NCBI GenBank assembly: GCA_025965635.1
Contig: JAOPWO010000255.1
Location: 1-18,295, forward strand
Reading direction: 5' to 3'
Source: Modestobacter sp.
Lineage (GTDB): Bacteria; Actinomycetota; Actinomycetes; Mycobacteriales; Geodermatophilaceae
Length of the DNA: 18,295 bases
The notes under the pieces were generated by a model. The model was not told the DNA's origin, did no database searches, and saw only the letters and a program-made list of their open reading frames with translations. Position numbers and translations under genes: made by a program. The number at the start of each line of letters is the position of its first letter. Positions within the stretch are counted from its first letter, which is position 1. This document shows, piece after piece, positions 8,201 through 15,417 of the stretch.

Positions 8201-8830
8201 GTGCCGGGCGTCCACGGCACGTCGCGGAACAGCGGCACCGATCGCGAGGTCGAGCCGGACCGGCTGCCGCTGCCCCCGGAGTCGGAGCTGACCGCCGAGC
8301 AGCGCGCCGCGGCGGCCGAGATCAGCTCGGGCCCGCGGGGTGGCGTGATCGGCCCGTTCGCGCCGCTGCTGCGCAGTCCCGCGCTGATGACCCGGCTGCA
8401 GAAGGTCGGGGAGCACCTGCGGTTCGCCAGTCCGCTGGACCGTCGGTTGTTCGAGATGACGATCCTGTACGTCGCGCGTTGGTGGGACCAGCAGTTCGAG
8501 TGGAGCTACCACCACCCGCTCGCCCTCGACGCGGGGCTCACCCCGGCGATCGCCGACGCGCTTGCCGAGGAGCGGCGCCCGGTGGACATGGACCCCGCGG
8601 CCGAGGCCGTCTGGGACCTGCTCGACGAGCTGCACCGGACGCGGCAGGTCTCCGACGAGACCTATGCCCGCGCACTGGCCCAACTGGGTGACGCCGGGGT
8701 CATCGAGGTCGTCGGGACGGCGGGGTACTACACGACCCTCGCGATGGTCATGAACGTGGCGCGGACCCCGGTTCCCGGTGGTCCGTCCCTCCCGCCGTCG
8801 GTGCGGCAGGTCCCGGGGGAGCGGTCATGA
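8201..8830 (+). CDS. Carboxymuconolactone decarboxylase (CMD)-like protein
   Basis: This 209-residue protein belongs to the CMD/AhpD-like alpha-helical fold. Residues of about 55-115 show the family pattern (LLRSPALMTRLQKVGEHLRF, FEMTILYVARWW, FEWSYHHPLALDAGL), with Glu100 and His104/His105 in the place of the usual E-x3-H motif. The redox CxxC of AhpD-type peroxidases is absent, so it is not a thiol peroxidase and is more likely of the decarboxylase/isomerase-like branch. The GTG at 8201 follows the monooxygenase stop by one base. Its last codons overlap the hydrolase start by 4 bases (ATGA), pointing to translational coupling. A start a little further in is possible, since the upstream GGGGA is a weak ribosome site. 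Its reaction is unknown; it probably acts on a ring-opened or lactone-type intermediate. Confidence 0.82.
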   Translation: MPGVHGTSRNSGTDREVEPDRLPLPPESELTAEQRAAAAEISSGPRGGVIGPFAPLLRSPALMTRLQKVGEHLRFASPLDRRLFEMTILYVARWWDQQFEWSYHHPLALDAGLTPAIADALAEERRPVDMDPAAEAVWDLLDELHRTRQVSDETYARALAQLGDAGVIEVVGTAGYYTTLAMVMNVARTPVPGGPSLPPSVRQVPGERS

Positions 8831-9612
8831 GCGCACGGACCCTGCCGACCCCCGACCTGCACCGGGTGGGGAGTGGTCCACCCGTGCTCCTGCTGCACCC
8901 GCTGGGGGTCGACCGCTCGTTCTGGGACGAGGTGGTCCGGGGGCTCGGGGGGTTCGAGGTCCTGACGTACGACTTCCCCGGGCACGGCGGTACGGGGGTG
9001 CCGGTCGAGCCGTACACGGTGGAGGACCTCGCCGACCAGGCGGCCGGACTCCTGCGGAACGCCGGGGCGGTCCCGGCCGACGTGGTCGGCGTCTCCCTCG
9101 GTGGCCTCGTGGCCCAGCGCCTCGCCGCCTGTCACGACGAGCTGGTGCGGCGGCTGGTCGTGGTCGACGCAGTGTCGGTCTATCCACCCCAGCTGCGCGA
9201 GCAGTGGCGCGACCGCGCCGAGCGGACGCCGGTCGAGGGGCTCGAGCCGTTGATCGAACCGACGATGGCCGTCTGGTTCACCGCGGACAAGCTGGCCGCA
9301 GCCGACCCGGTCGTGGAGGACGTCCGCCGGACGTACCGGGCGGGGGACCCGGTCGGCTACGCCTATGCCTGCCGGGCGCTCCAGGACGTCGATCTCACCG
9401 GGAGCATCGGGCGGATCACCGCACCGACCCTGGTGGTGTGCGGTGACGACGACGCCCCACCGTTCCTGGCAGCCGCTCGCGAACTCGCCGCGAGCCTGCC
9501 GGACGCCCGGCTGACCTGGCTCTCCCCGGCCCGGCACGCCGGCGTGCTCGAGCAGCCCGGCCAGTTCATCGACGCCCTGACCGGGTTCCTGCGCGAGGAA
9601 GGGGTGCAGTAG
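8827..9612 (+). CDS. Alpha/beta hydrolase, PcaD-like (3-oxoadipate enol-lactonase type)
   Basis: This 261-residue hydrolase has the full set of alpha/beta-hydrolase features: the oxyanion segment LLLHPLGVD (21-29), strand-turn YDFPGHGGTG, the nucleophile elbow GVSLGG with Ser90, a probable acid Asp209 (GDDDAPPF) and base His237 (ARHAGVLEQP). The overall size and pattern resemble 3-oxoadipate enol-lactonase, and in actinobacteria that enzyme is often next to or fused with a CMD protein. Here it overlaps a CMD-like gene by 4 bases. Because no other protocatechuate genes are present, it more likely hydrolyses a lactone or ester made by the upstream monooxygenase. This is inferred from context. 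Confidence 0.85.
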   Translation: MSARTLPTPDLHRVGSGPPVLLLHPLGVDRSFWDEVVRGLGGFEVLTYDFPGHGGTGVPVEPYTVEDLADQAAGLLRNAGAVPADVVGVSLGGLVAQRLAACHDELVRRLVVVDAVSVYPPQLREQWRDRAERTPVEGLEPLIEPTMAVWFTADKLAAADPVVEDVRRTYRAGDPVGYAYACRALQDVDLTGSIGRITAPTLVVCGDDDAPPFLAAARELAASLPDARLTWLSPARHAGVLEQPGQFIDALTGFLREEGVQ

Positions 9613-9620
9613 CTCGGCGT

Positions 9621-9656
9621 CGGCCCAGCAGCGGCCCAGCAGCGGCCCAGCAGCGG
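9621..9656 (+). repeat. Three tandem 11-bp repeats in the hydrolase-MFS gap
   Basis: CGGCCCAGCAG occurs three times without change at 9621-9631, 9632-9642 and 9643-9653, followed by a partial CGG. It lies 8 bases after the hydrolase stop, in the 147-base gap before the transporter. The 11-bp period is close to one helical turn, so a protein array is conceivable, but slippage-derived repeat is equally possible. The rest of the gap shows nothing I can name. Confidence 0.8.
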
Positions 9657-9759
9657 ACCGGGAAGAGCGCAGCACCCGTGCGCCTACGCCTGCGCAGGAG
9701 CCGCCCGCCGCCGGCCAGGCGGACCGTCCCACTCCCGTTCAACGATGAAGGGTCAGATC

Positions 9760-11010
9760 GTGGCATCTACCGAGCGTGACGTCGCCCCCCAGGGCGCCCC
9801 GGCGTCGCTGTCCGAGCAGGTCCGGAGCAACCGTCTCTCCGTGGTGATGTTCGCCACCCTGCTCCTCTCCTACGTCGTCAACGCAGCGGACCGGCAGCTG
9901 TACCCGGTCATCGCCCCGGACATCCGGGAACAGTTCGGGTTCAGCCTGCCGCAGAGCGGGTTCCTGGTCACGGTGTTCACCCTGGGGATGGGGCTGGCGG
10001 GGATCCCCACGGGGATCCTGCTCGCCCGCTCCTCGCGTCGCTTCGTCGTCTACGTCGGGCTGATGATCTTCTCGGCGGCGACCTTGCTGACCGCGTTCGC
10101 GGTGGGCTTCTGGGACCTGCTCGCCTACCGGTTCGCGTCCGGACTCGGCGAGGCCATGCAGTTGACCGCCCTGCTCGCCATCGCGACCGGGTACTTCGTG
10201 AAGCGCCGGGCGATGGCCGTGGGCGCGCTGAACTTCACCTTCGGTGTGGGGGCGCTGATCGGGCCGAACGTGGGGGCGGCGCTCGCCACCTCGGGGGACT
10301 GGCGTACGCCGCTCATCGTGTTCGGCATCGCCGGCTTCGTGGTCCTCGGTGTCGTCTCGGTCGCTGTCCGGCCCTGGCTCACCGAGGCCCGGGCCACCGC
10401 TGCGGAGACGTCGGCGCTGGAGGACTTCGGTGCGGCCTCGCTCGCCAGCCGCAACCCGATCCTGCTGGGCGCGTCCACGGCCCTGGCCGGTCTGGCGATG
10501 TACGCCTACCTGGGCCTGTACCCCACCTATCTGCGGGAGGAGCTCGGCTTCACCGCGGGCGAGGCCGGCTTCTCGCTGAGCATGTACGGGTTGGGGGCGT
10601 TCTTCTCGCTCGCCGGCGGCTGGCTGGGCGACCGGTTCGACTTCCGCAGGGTGCTCGCCTCGGGGATGGTGGTCGCCGCCGTGGTCGCCTGGCTGCTCTT
10701 CGGCGGGATCGACAACCACGCGCTGCAGAACGTGCTCTCGTTCCTCTTCGGCGCCTCGGTCTCCGGCGTCGTCTACGCCAACCTGGCTGCCGGCTGCATC
10801 CGGGTCATGAAGCGATCCGCGGGAGGCCGGGGGTCCGGTCTCTTCGTCGCCAGTCTGTACATCCCGGCCGCCTTCGCCGGCTACATCACGGGCGTCCTGG
10901 TCGAGTGGGTCGGGTGGACGGGCGCCGGCAGCGTCCAGTTGTCGGTCCTGCTGGTGGCCTCGGCCGTTCTCGTCATGCTCGTCAGGCAGCCCGCCGAGGG
11001 TCGGCTGTAG
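9760..11010 (+). CDS. MFS transporter
   Basis: This protein of about 416 residues has the alternating hydrophobic segments of a 12-helix major facilitator. The first helix begins near SVVMFATLLLSYVVNAADRQLYPVIAPDI, a pattern seen in anion/organic-acid symporters. The cytoplasmic motif A is degenerate between helices 2 and 3 (GILLARSSRRFVV) but well kept between helices 8 and 9 (GGWLGDRFDFRRVL). The GTG at 9760 is preferred because GAAGGG (9747-9752) sits 7 bases upstream. An in-frame ATG at 9745 would add five residues but has no ribosome site. It follows the hydrolase by 147 bases on the same strand and probably imports the substrate, or exports a product, of the monooxygenase pathway. Confidence 0.9.
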   Translation: MASTERDVAPQGAPASLSEQVRSNRLSVVMFATLLLSYVVNAADRQLYPVIAPDIREQFGFSLPQSGFLVTVFTLGMGLAGIPTGILLARSSRRFVVYVGLMIFSAATLLTAFAVGFWDLLAYRFASGLGEAMQLTALLAIATGYFVKRRAMAVGALNFTFGVGALIGPNVGAALATSGDWRTPLIVFGIAGFVVLGVVSVAVRPWLTEARATAAETSALEDFGAASLASRNPILLGASTALAGLAMYAYLGLYPTYLREELGFTAGEAGFSLSMYGLGAFFSLAGGWLGDRFDFRRVLASGMVVAAVVAWLLFGGIDNHALQNVLSFLFGASVSGVVYANLAAGCIRVMKRSAGGRGSGLFVASLYIPAAFAGYITGVLVEWVGWTGAGSVQLSVLLVASAVLVMLVRQPAEGRL

Positions 11011-11032
11011 CCGTCACCAGGCATCCGGTCCC

Positions 11033-11379
11033 GTGGGGATCGCGAGCATCGATCACCTCATCGGTGCCGCAGTGGCGTGCACGACCGGCACCCTCGCCGG
11101 CCGGCTCACCCCTCTGGGCAGCCGACGGTTCGTGACGACCTGCGTGCGGACGGCGAAGGGCGCCTGGTCAGGGACAACGGTGTCCTGCAGGTCGCTGCCA
11201 TCCGCGTCGTGCACCACCTCGAGGCGAGCCCGGACGTGGCGCCGAAGGATGTGCAGCGCGCGCATGCCGGGCACGCGCGGTGCTGTCCGGTGGCCTCGTC
11301 CATCGTGGCAGCCGTGGAGTTGAGCTCGGAACTGCGACTGGGGTGGTCCCGGGGGGCCGGGCCGGTCGGCAGCGCCTAG
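11033..11379 (+). pseudogene. Frameshifted, 5'-truncated OsmC-like gene remnant
   Basis: No intact gene lies between the MFS stop and the PucR gene, but two frames carry pieces that together resemble an OsmC/Ohr-family protein. The frame from 11033 reads SIDHLIGAAVACTTGTLAGRL, like the first-cysteine helix of OsmC proteins. A different frame from about 11140 reads GVLQVAAIRVVHHLEASPDV and then HARCCPVASSIVAAVELSSELRL, like the second-cysteine half with its CPV and final strands. A one-base insertion or equivalent near 11110-11145 would be needed to join them, and the N-terminal strands are missing, cut off near the end of the transporter gene. The second frame ends at TAG 11377-11379, sharing a CTAG with the PucR stop. 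OsmC proteins reduce organic peroxides; this copy should be inactive. A sequencing error could explain the shift but not the missing 5' end. Confidence 0.5.
11348..11361 (-). terminator. Possible terminator hairpin after the PucR-type gene
   Basis: CCCGG-GGGG-CCGGG is a perfect 5-bp stem with a 4-base loop, 14 bases beyond the minus-strand stop at 11376. The position is right, but the stem is short and the background very GC-rich. Confidence 0.25.
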
Positions 11380-12626
11380 GACGAGCCGCCGAGGAGTCGC
11401 TGCAACCGGAGCGCGACCTGCAGCTCCGTTCGCCGCTCGGAGAGCGGGTGTCCCAGGTGCTGCTCGGCCCGGCGCAGCCGGTTGCGGACGGTGTGCTCGT
11501 GGAGCTCCAGGTGCTGAGCCGTCCCGACGTGGCTCCCGCAGCGGAAGGAGGCATCGAGGGTCTCCCGGAGCCGGATGGCTTCGGCCGTACCGGCGGCCAG
11601 CGCTCCCAGCTCGACGGAGACGAAACGACGCGCACGGTCCGGATCGCGCAGCAGCAGGAGCTCCAGCGACACGTCGCCGTGCTCCAGCACCGGCGGGACG
11701 TGCGACCGGCCCCAGGCCCGTCGCACCCGCTCGACGTCCTCCGCCTGCTCGAACGCCTCCCGGAAGCCGGACAGGCCGTGCAGCGGCTCACTCACCGAGA
11801 CCTCGACGCCCAGCGACTCCAGCGCCTGCCGCAGCTGGAGTCGTAGATCACGGGTCCACCGGCCCGGCCGGGTGAGCCACACCGCGGTCCGGTGCAGGTC
11901 CAGCGGATGCACCAGGGTCTGCCGGACGCCCGTGCGGGAGCGCAGGCCGATCATGAGCTGCCCCGCGGTTCCCTCGGAGACCTTCGGCAGGACGACGGCG
12001 ACGTGGTGCGCGGCGAGGTCGTGGTCGAGGGTGATCAGCTCCGACGGGGCGAGGGTGGTCGCCTCCCCGCGCAGGAGCTCGCGGACCAGTCCCTGTCGGA
12101 CGTACGCCCGGGTCCGGCCCATCGCGTCGTCCACCCGCGCGTGGATCTCGGCGACCTGTGACGACGCGTGGTCCTGGTAGTCGAGCATCGTGCGGGTGAG
12201 CTGGGACAGACCCTGCAACGACTCGTCACGGGACACCCCGGTCCGTGCCGCGACCTTGCTGAGCTGATCGGCCATCGCCTCCCAGAAGGTCGCGAACCCC
12301 ACGCGGTAAGAGCGCTGCAGCGCGGTCTGCGGGATCCGCAACCGGGCTTGCAGCCGCGCGAAGTCCAGTGGTCGTTCCAGCAGCACCGAGTCCAGCGCAC
12401 GACGTCCGGCCAGCACCTGGTGCAGGCAGCGCAGGTTCTCCCGCACGCTGGCGCGGAGGTGTTCGCGGAATTCCTCGTCGTCGACCAGCGTGGGAAAGGC
12501 GATGGCGGTGTCGCGCTCGACGATGCGCTCGCAGACGTCGTCGAGGTCGATCTCGGCGACCACATCGGCGACCCAGGCCGGCCACCGGTCGGGACGGGCA
12601 GCTGCTGGCACCGCACTGTCCTGCAC
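11376..12626 (-). CDS. PucR-family transcriptional regulator
   Basis: This protein of 416 residues has the PucR C-terminal helix-turn-helix in its last 65 residues (LRETLDASFRCGSHVGTAQH, then LHEHTVRNRLRRAEQHLGHPL). The preceding region of about 180-330 is the usual GGDEF-like middle domain of this family, and the first 170 residues are helical and of unknown ligand. PucR-type proteins regulate catabolic genes such as those for purines or aromatic compounds. The start is set at the GTG at 12626 because GGAGG (reverse strand, 12633-12637) lies 6 bases upstream. The frame is open to a GTG at 12734 but has no ribosome site there. It is convergent with the MFS cluster and follows the IclR gene on the same strand after 145 bases. 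Either catabolic cluster could be its target. Confidence 0.85.
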   Translation of the reverse strand: MQDSAVPAAARPDRWPAWVADVVAEIDLDDVCERIVERDTAIAFPTLVDDEEFREHLRASVRENLRCLHQVLAGRRALDSVLLERPLDFARLQARLRIPQTALQRSYRVGFATFWEAMADQLSKVAARTGVSRDESLQGLSQLTRTMLDYQDHASSQVAEIHARVDDAMGRTRAYVRQGLVRELLRGEATTLAPSELITLDHDLAAHHVAVVLPKVSEGTAGQLMIGLRSRTGVRQTLVHPLDLHRTAVWLTRPGRWTRDLRLQLRQALESLGVEVSVSEPLHGLSGFREAFEQAEDVERVRRAWGRSHVPPVLEHGDVSLELLLLRDPDRARRFVSVELGALAAGTAEAIRLRETLDASFRCGSHVGTAQHLELHEHTVRNRLRRAEQHLGHPLSERRTELQVALRLQRLLGGSS

Positions 12627-12632
12627 GAACGG

Positions 12633-12637
12633 CCTCC
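12633..12637 (-). promoter_or_regulatory. Ribosome binding site that decides the PucR-type start
   Basis: The minus strand reads GGAGG here, followed by CCGTTC and then GTG (12626-12624). This is near-ideal Shine-Dalgarno spacing and argues for initiation 36 codons inside the longest open frame. Confidence 0.65.
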
Positions 12638-12771
12638 GCAACTCTGCGAGGACTCGCGGGCCGGTGCCCGAGCGGTTGATGATCGCACACGTCCGGGCCC
12701 GCTCTGCCGCTTCCGGAACGCCCCACGTCGACACCTGCGTCGCCGGTCCGATGTCCCCTCCGGAGCCGCTC

Positions 12772-13560
12772 TCAGGCCGGACGGCGCAGGTCCGACTCGA
12801 TCTCCCGGGCGGCCTGCCGGAGCGGGGGGAGGAGGTCGGCGCGGATCGCCTCGGGGGTCCGTCGGGCCGAGGCGGAGACGTTCATCGCGGCCACGACCTC
12901 GCCGGTGGCGTCGCGCACCGGGACGGCGATCGAGCGCAACCCCTCTTCCAGCTCCTGGTCCAGCAGCGCGAAGCCCTGGTCGGCGACCTCGACCAGCAGG
13001 TCGGCGAGCCGGGCGGGGTCGGTGACGGTGCTGCCGGTGAGCGGCTCCAGCCGGGCGGTGCTCAGGTACGCCGCCCGCTCCGCCGGGGGGCGGGCGGCCA
13101 GCAGCACCCGGCCCATCGAGGTGGCGTAGGCCGGGAAGCGGGTGCCGACGCTGATCGCGACCCTCATCAGCCGCTTGGTCGACACCCGGGCGACGTAGAC
13201 GATGTCCGCACCGTCGAGCACCGACACCGAGCAGGACTCGTGCACCCGGGCGACCAGGTCCTCCAGGTGCGGCTGGGCGATCTCGGGCAGCGACGTGCTC
13301 GACAGGTACGCGTACCCCAGGTCCAGCACGCGCGGCCGCAGCGAGAACAGCCGGCCGTCGGTGCGTACGTAGCCCAGTTCGAGCAGGGTGTGCAGGAAGC
13401 GCCGGGCGGCGGCCCGGGGGAGGCCGGTCCGGCGCGCGACGTCGCTGAGGGTCAGCTGCCGGTGATCGCCGTCGAAGGCCCGGATCACCGCGAGCCCCCG
13501 TTCGAGGGACTGCACGAAAGGTGCCCCGCGCATGGCTCCGTCGGCGTCCTGGAGCTCCAT
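12772..13560 (-). CDS. IclR-family transcriptional regulator (PcaR/PobR-like)
   Basis: This protein of 262 residues has an N-terminal IclR winged helix (FVQSLERGLAVIRAFDGDHR, LTLSDVARRTGLPRAAARRFLHTL, ELGYVRTDGRLFSL; residues 15-75). A GAF-like effector domain follows, with the typical ESCSVSVLDGADIVYVARV, FPAYATSMGRVLLA and GLRSIAVPVRDATGEVVAAMNVS stretches. The FVQSLERGLAVI opening is characteristic of the PcaR/PobR aromatic-catabolism branch. The ATG at 13560 is chosen because GGGAGG lies 5-6 bases upstream on the reverse strand; the open frame extends 14 codons further. It is divergent from the ABC transporter/benzoylformate-decarboxylase operon, so it most likely controls that operon in response to its substrate. 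Confidence 0.93.
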   Translation of the reverse strand: MELQDADGAMRGAPFVQSLERGLAVIRAFDGDHRQLTLSDVARRTGLPRAAARRFLHTLLELGYVRTDGRLFSLRPRVLDLGYAYLSSTSLPEIAQPHLEDLVARVHESCSVSVLDGADIVYVARVSTKRLMRVAISVGTRFPAYATSMGRVLLAARPPAERAAYLSTARLEPLTGSTVTDPARLADLLVEVADQGFALLDQELEEGLRSIAVPVRDATGEVVAAMNVSASARRTPEAIRADLLPPLRQAAREIESDLRRPA

Positions 13561-13573
13561 CCGACCCTCCCGG

Positions 13574-13648
13574 CCGTAGTTTGACGTGATCCTGATCACC
13601 ACCTACGGTCCACGGGGTGAACGGGCGTGCGTCTGGCGCACACCGTAG
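13574..13648. promoter_or_regulatory. Candidate IclR operators in the divergent intergenic region
   Basis: The gap between the IclR start and the leader ORF holds several symmetric elements. GTGATC-CT-GATCAC (13586-13599) is a perfect palindrome with a 2-bp centre. It is bracketed by CCGTAG (13574-13579) and CTACGG (13603-13608), and CCGTAG recurs at 13643-13648. GTGCG-TCTGG-CGCAC (13627-13641) is a second inverted repeat. GGTGAAC occurs at 13616-13622 and 13673-13679. Such clustering fits binding sites for a dimeric or tetrameric regulator, probably the adjacent IclR protein acting on both promoters. Which element is bound is not known. Confidence 0.5.
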
Positions 13649-13739
13649 CTGAGACCCAGGTCACGCCCGCACGGTGAACACCACCCGGCCGGACCCCGGT
13701 CCGGTCGCCCCGCCACCCACCGCCGGAGGAACAGCCCCG

Positions 13740-13784
13740 ATGCGCCGCTCCCGCCGCCGTCGCACGCGTGTCGCGCACGCATGA
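13740..13784 (+). CDS. 14-codon arginine-rich leader ORF
   Basis: An ATG at 13740 with GGAGGA at 13725-13730 (9-base spacing) opens a frame reading MRRSRRRRTRVAHA and ending at TGA 13782-13784. That stop overlaps the ATG of the first permease by 2 bases within ATGA. Seven of 14 residues are arginine. The strong Shine-Dalgarno belongs to this ORF, whereas the permease start at 13781 lacks one of its own, so the permease is probably translated by coupling to the leader. Arginine-rich short ORFs precede some actinobacterial sulfur-related ABC transporter genes, but those usually carry a cysteine near the end, absent here. It could instead be a relic, as its first codons match the start of the binding-protein gene. 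Confidence 0.5.
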   Translation: MRRSRRRRTRVAHA

Positions 13785-14626
13785 CCACCACCGACGTCCC
13801 GGCCCTGGACACCCCGGACGCGCGGGCCGGCCTGGTGCCCGCCCGCCGACGCTTCGCACCGCCGTCCTCGGCGCTGGGCCTGGTCGGGCTGGCGGGCTTC
13901 GCCGTCCTGATCGAGGTGCTGCCGCGGACCGGCCTGGTGCCGCGGGACTACTTCCCGCCGCTGAGCGCGATGGTGACCGCGATGGTCGACGAGGTGCAGA
14001 CCCAGGGGTTCTGGGATGCGCTGACCGAGACCCTGATGGGCTGGGGGATCGGGCTGGGCATCGCGCTCGTCGCCGGCATCTCCCTCGGGCTGCTGCTGGG
14101 CAGCGTCGAGGTGCTGCGCCGGTACACCGCCTCGACCATCGAGTTCCTCCGCCCGGTTCCCTCGGTCGCGCTCATCCCGCTGGCCGTGCTGCTGTTCGGC
14201 TTCCAGCTGCAGTCGACGCTGCTCCTGGTCGTCTACGCCGCGTTCTGGCAGGTGCTCATCCAGGTGCTCTACGGCGTGCAGGACGTCGACCCGGTGGCCC
14301 GGGAGACCGCGCGGTCCTACCAGCTGGGACCGGTGGCCCGGTTGCGCTACCTGATCTGGCCCACCGCCCTGCCCTACGTCATGACCGGCGTGCGCCTGGC
14401 CGCGGCGGTCGCGCTGATCCTCGCGGTCACCGCCGGCCTGGTCGGGGTGGGTCGGGGCCTGGGGGCCGAGATCGCCGTGGCCCAGTCCTCCGGCGCGGTG
14501 CCGCTGGTCTACGGGCTGGTGATCACCACCGGGCTGATCGGCGTGGTCATCAACCTGCTGGCCCGGGCCCTGGAGCGGCGGACCCTGTCCTGGCACTCGT
14601 CCATGCGCGCGGACATCGGAGGCTGA
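13781..14626 (+). CDS. ABC transporter permease (SsuC/TauC type), first
   Basis: This 281-residue inner-membrane protein has about six hydrophobic segments (for example LGLVGLAGFAVLIEVL at 32-47 and GWGIGLGIALVAGISLGLLLG at 87-107). The EAA loop that docks on the ATPase is present at 175-205 (ETARSYQLGPVARLRYLIWP, then ALPYVMTGVR). The family is that of nitrate/sulfonate/taurine permeases. It overlaps the leader ORF by 4 bases and is followed by a second permease after 2 bases. Two different permeases in one operon imply a heterodimeric channel. The substrate is not determined by sequence; the neighbouring 2-keto acid decarboxylase suggests an organic acid. Confidence 0.9.
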   Translation: MTTTDVPALDTPDARAGLVPARRRFAPPSSALGLVGLAGFAVLIEVLPRTGLVPRDYFPPLSAMVTAMVDEVQTQGFWDALTETLMGWGIGLGIALVAGISLGLLLGSVEVLRRYTASTIEFLRPVPSVALIPLAVLLFGFQLQSTLLLVVYAAFWQVLIQVLYGVQDVDPVARETARSYQLGPVARLRYLIWPTALPYVMTGVRLAAAVALILAVTAGLVGVGRGLGAEIAVAQSSGAVPLVYGLVITTGLIGVVINLLARALERRTLSWHSSMRADIGG

Positions 14627-14628
14627 CC

Positions 14629-15417
14629 GTGTCCACCGTCGCGCGCTGGGCGCGCAGCCTGTTCGTCGCGCTGGCCCTGCCCGTCGTCCTCATCGCGCTG
14701 TGGTGGGTCCTCTCGGCCGACAGCAAGAACTACTACTCGCCGCCGCTGCAGACGATCGTGACCACGTTCGGCGAGGTGTGGTTCTCCGAGCGGCTCCGCG
14801 ACGACGTGCTGCCCAGCGTCACCCGACTGGTGCTCGGCTACACGGGGGCCGTCGTCCTCGGTGTGGGGGCCGGCGTCCTGCTCGGTGCCAACCGGACACT
14901 GCGCCGGCTGACCGAGCCGGTCCTGGAGTTCTTCCGCGCCATCCCGCCGCCGGCGCTGATCCCGATCCTGTTCCTGTTCGCCGGCATCGGCGACACGGCC
15001 AAGATCATCGTGATCGTGTTCGGCGCGGTGTGGCCGGTGCTGCTGAACACCGTCGAGGGCGTCCGCGCCGTCGACGAGGTGCTCAGCGACACCTCGCGGT
15101 CCTACGGGATCAGCGGCTGGGCCCGGCTGCGCCGCCTGGTCCTGCCCTCGGCGAGCCCGCAGATCATCGCCGGCATGCGCCAGGCGCTGTCCATCTCGAT
15201 CATCCTCATGGTCATCAGCGAGCTGTTCGGCAGCTTCAACGGCCTGGGCTTCACGATCATCCAGTTCCAGCGCAGCTTCGCCATCCCGGAGATGTGGAGC
15301 GGCATCCTGCTGCTGGGCATCCTCGGCTTCGTCCTGTCCCTGCTGTTCGCGCTCTTCGAGCGGCGCAGCCTGCGCTGGTACCACGGCCTGCGTCGATCGC
15401 AACGAGGAGAGAAGTGA
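14629..15417 (+). CDS. ABC transporter permease (SsuC/TauC type), second
   Basis: This 262-residue inner-membrane protein pairs with the preceding permease. Hydrophobic segments include LFVALALPVVLIALWWVL at 11-28 and ALIPILFLFAGIG at 109-121. The EAA loop is at about 153-183 (LSDTSRSYGISGWARLRRLV, then LPSASPQIIAG). The GTG at 14629 has GGAGG (14618-14622) 6 bases upstream; the longer open frame upstream merely shadows the first permease. Its stop shares one base with the ATPase start (TGATG), so the genes are translationally linked. Confidence 0.9.
   Translation: MSTVARWARSLFVALALPVVLIALWWVLSADSKNYYSPPLQTIVTTFGEVWFSERLRDDVLPSVTRLVLGYTGAVVLGVGAGVLLGANRTLRRLTEPVLEFFRAIPPPALIPILFLFAGIGDTAKIIVIVFGAVWPVLLNTVEGVRAVDEVLSDTSRSYGISGWARLRRLVLPSASPQIIAGMRQALSISIILMVISELFGSFNGLGFTIIQFQRSFAIPEMWSGILLLGILGFVLSLLFALFERRSLRWYHGLRRSQRGEK

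Noticed and set aside
8201..8830. AhpD-type alkylhydroperoxidase assignment for the CMD-like protein
   Set aside because: The CxxC and neighbouring His typical of AhpD peroxidases are absent, and Glu/His replace them.
8827..9612. Assignment of the hydrolase as true pcaD of the 3-oxoadipate pathway
   Set aside because: No other protocatechuate-branch genes are in the window and the gene is coupled to an LLM monooxygenase, so only the family-level call is supported.
11002..11013. CGGCT-GT-AGCCG hairpin at the MFS stop codon as a terminator
   Set aside because: Only a 5-bp stem with a 2-base loop, mostly inside the coding end; expected by chance at this GC content.
12627..12734. N-terminal extension of the PucR-type protein from the GTG at 12734
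   Set aside because: No ribosome site before 12734, whereas GGAGG with good spacing precedes the GTG at 12626. The extra 36 residues do not look like family sequence.
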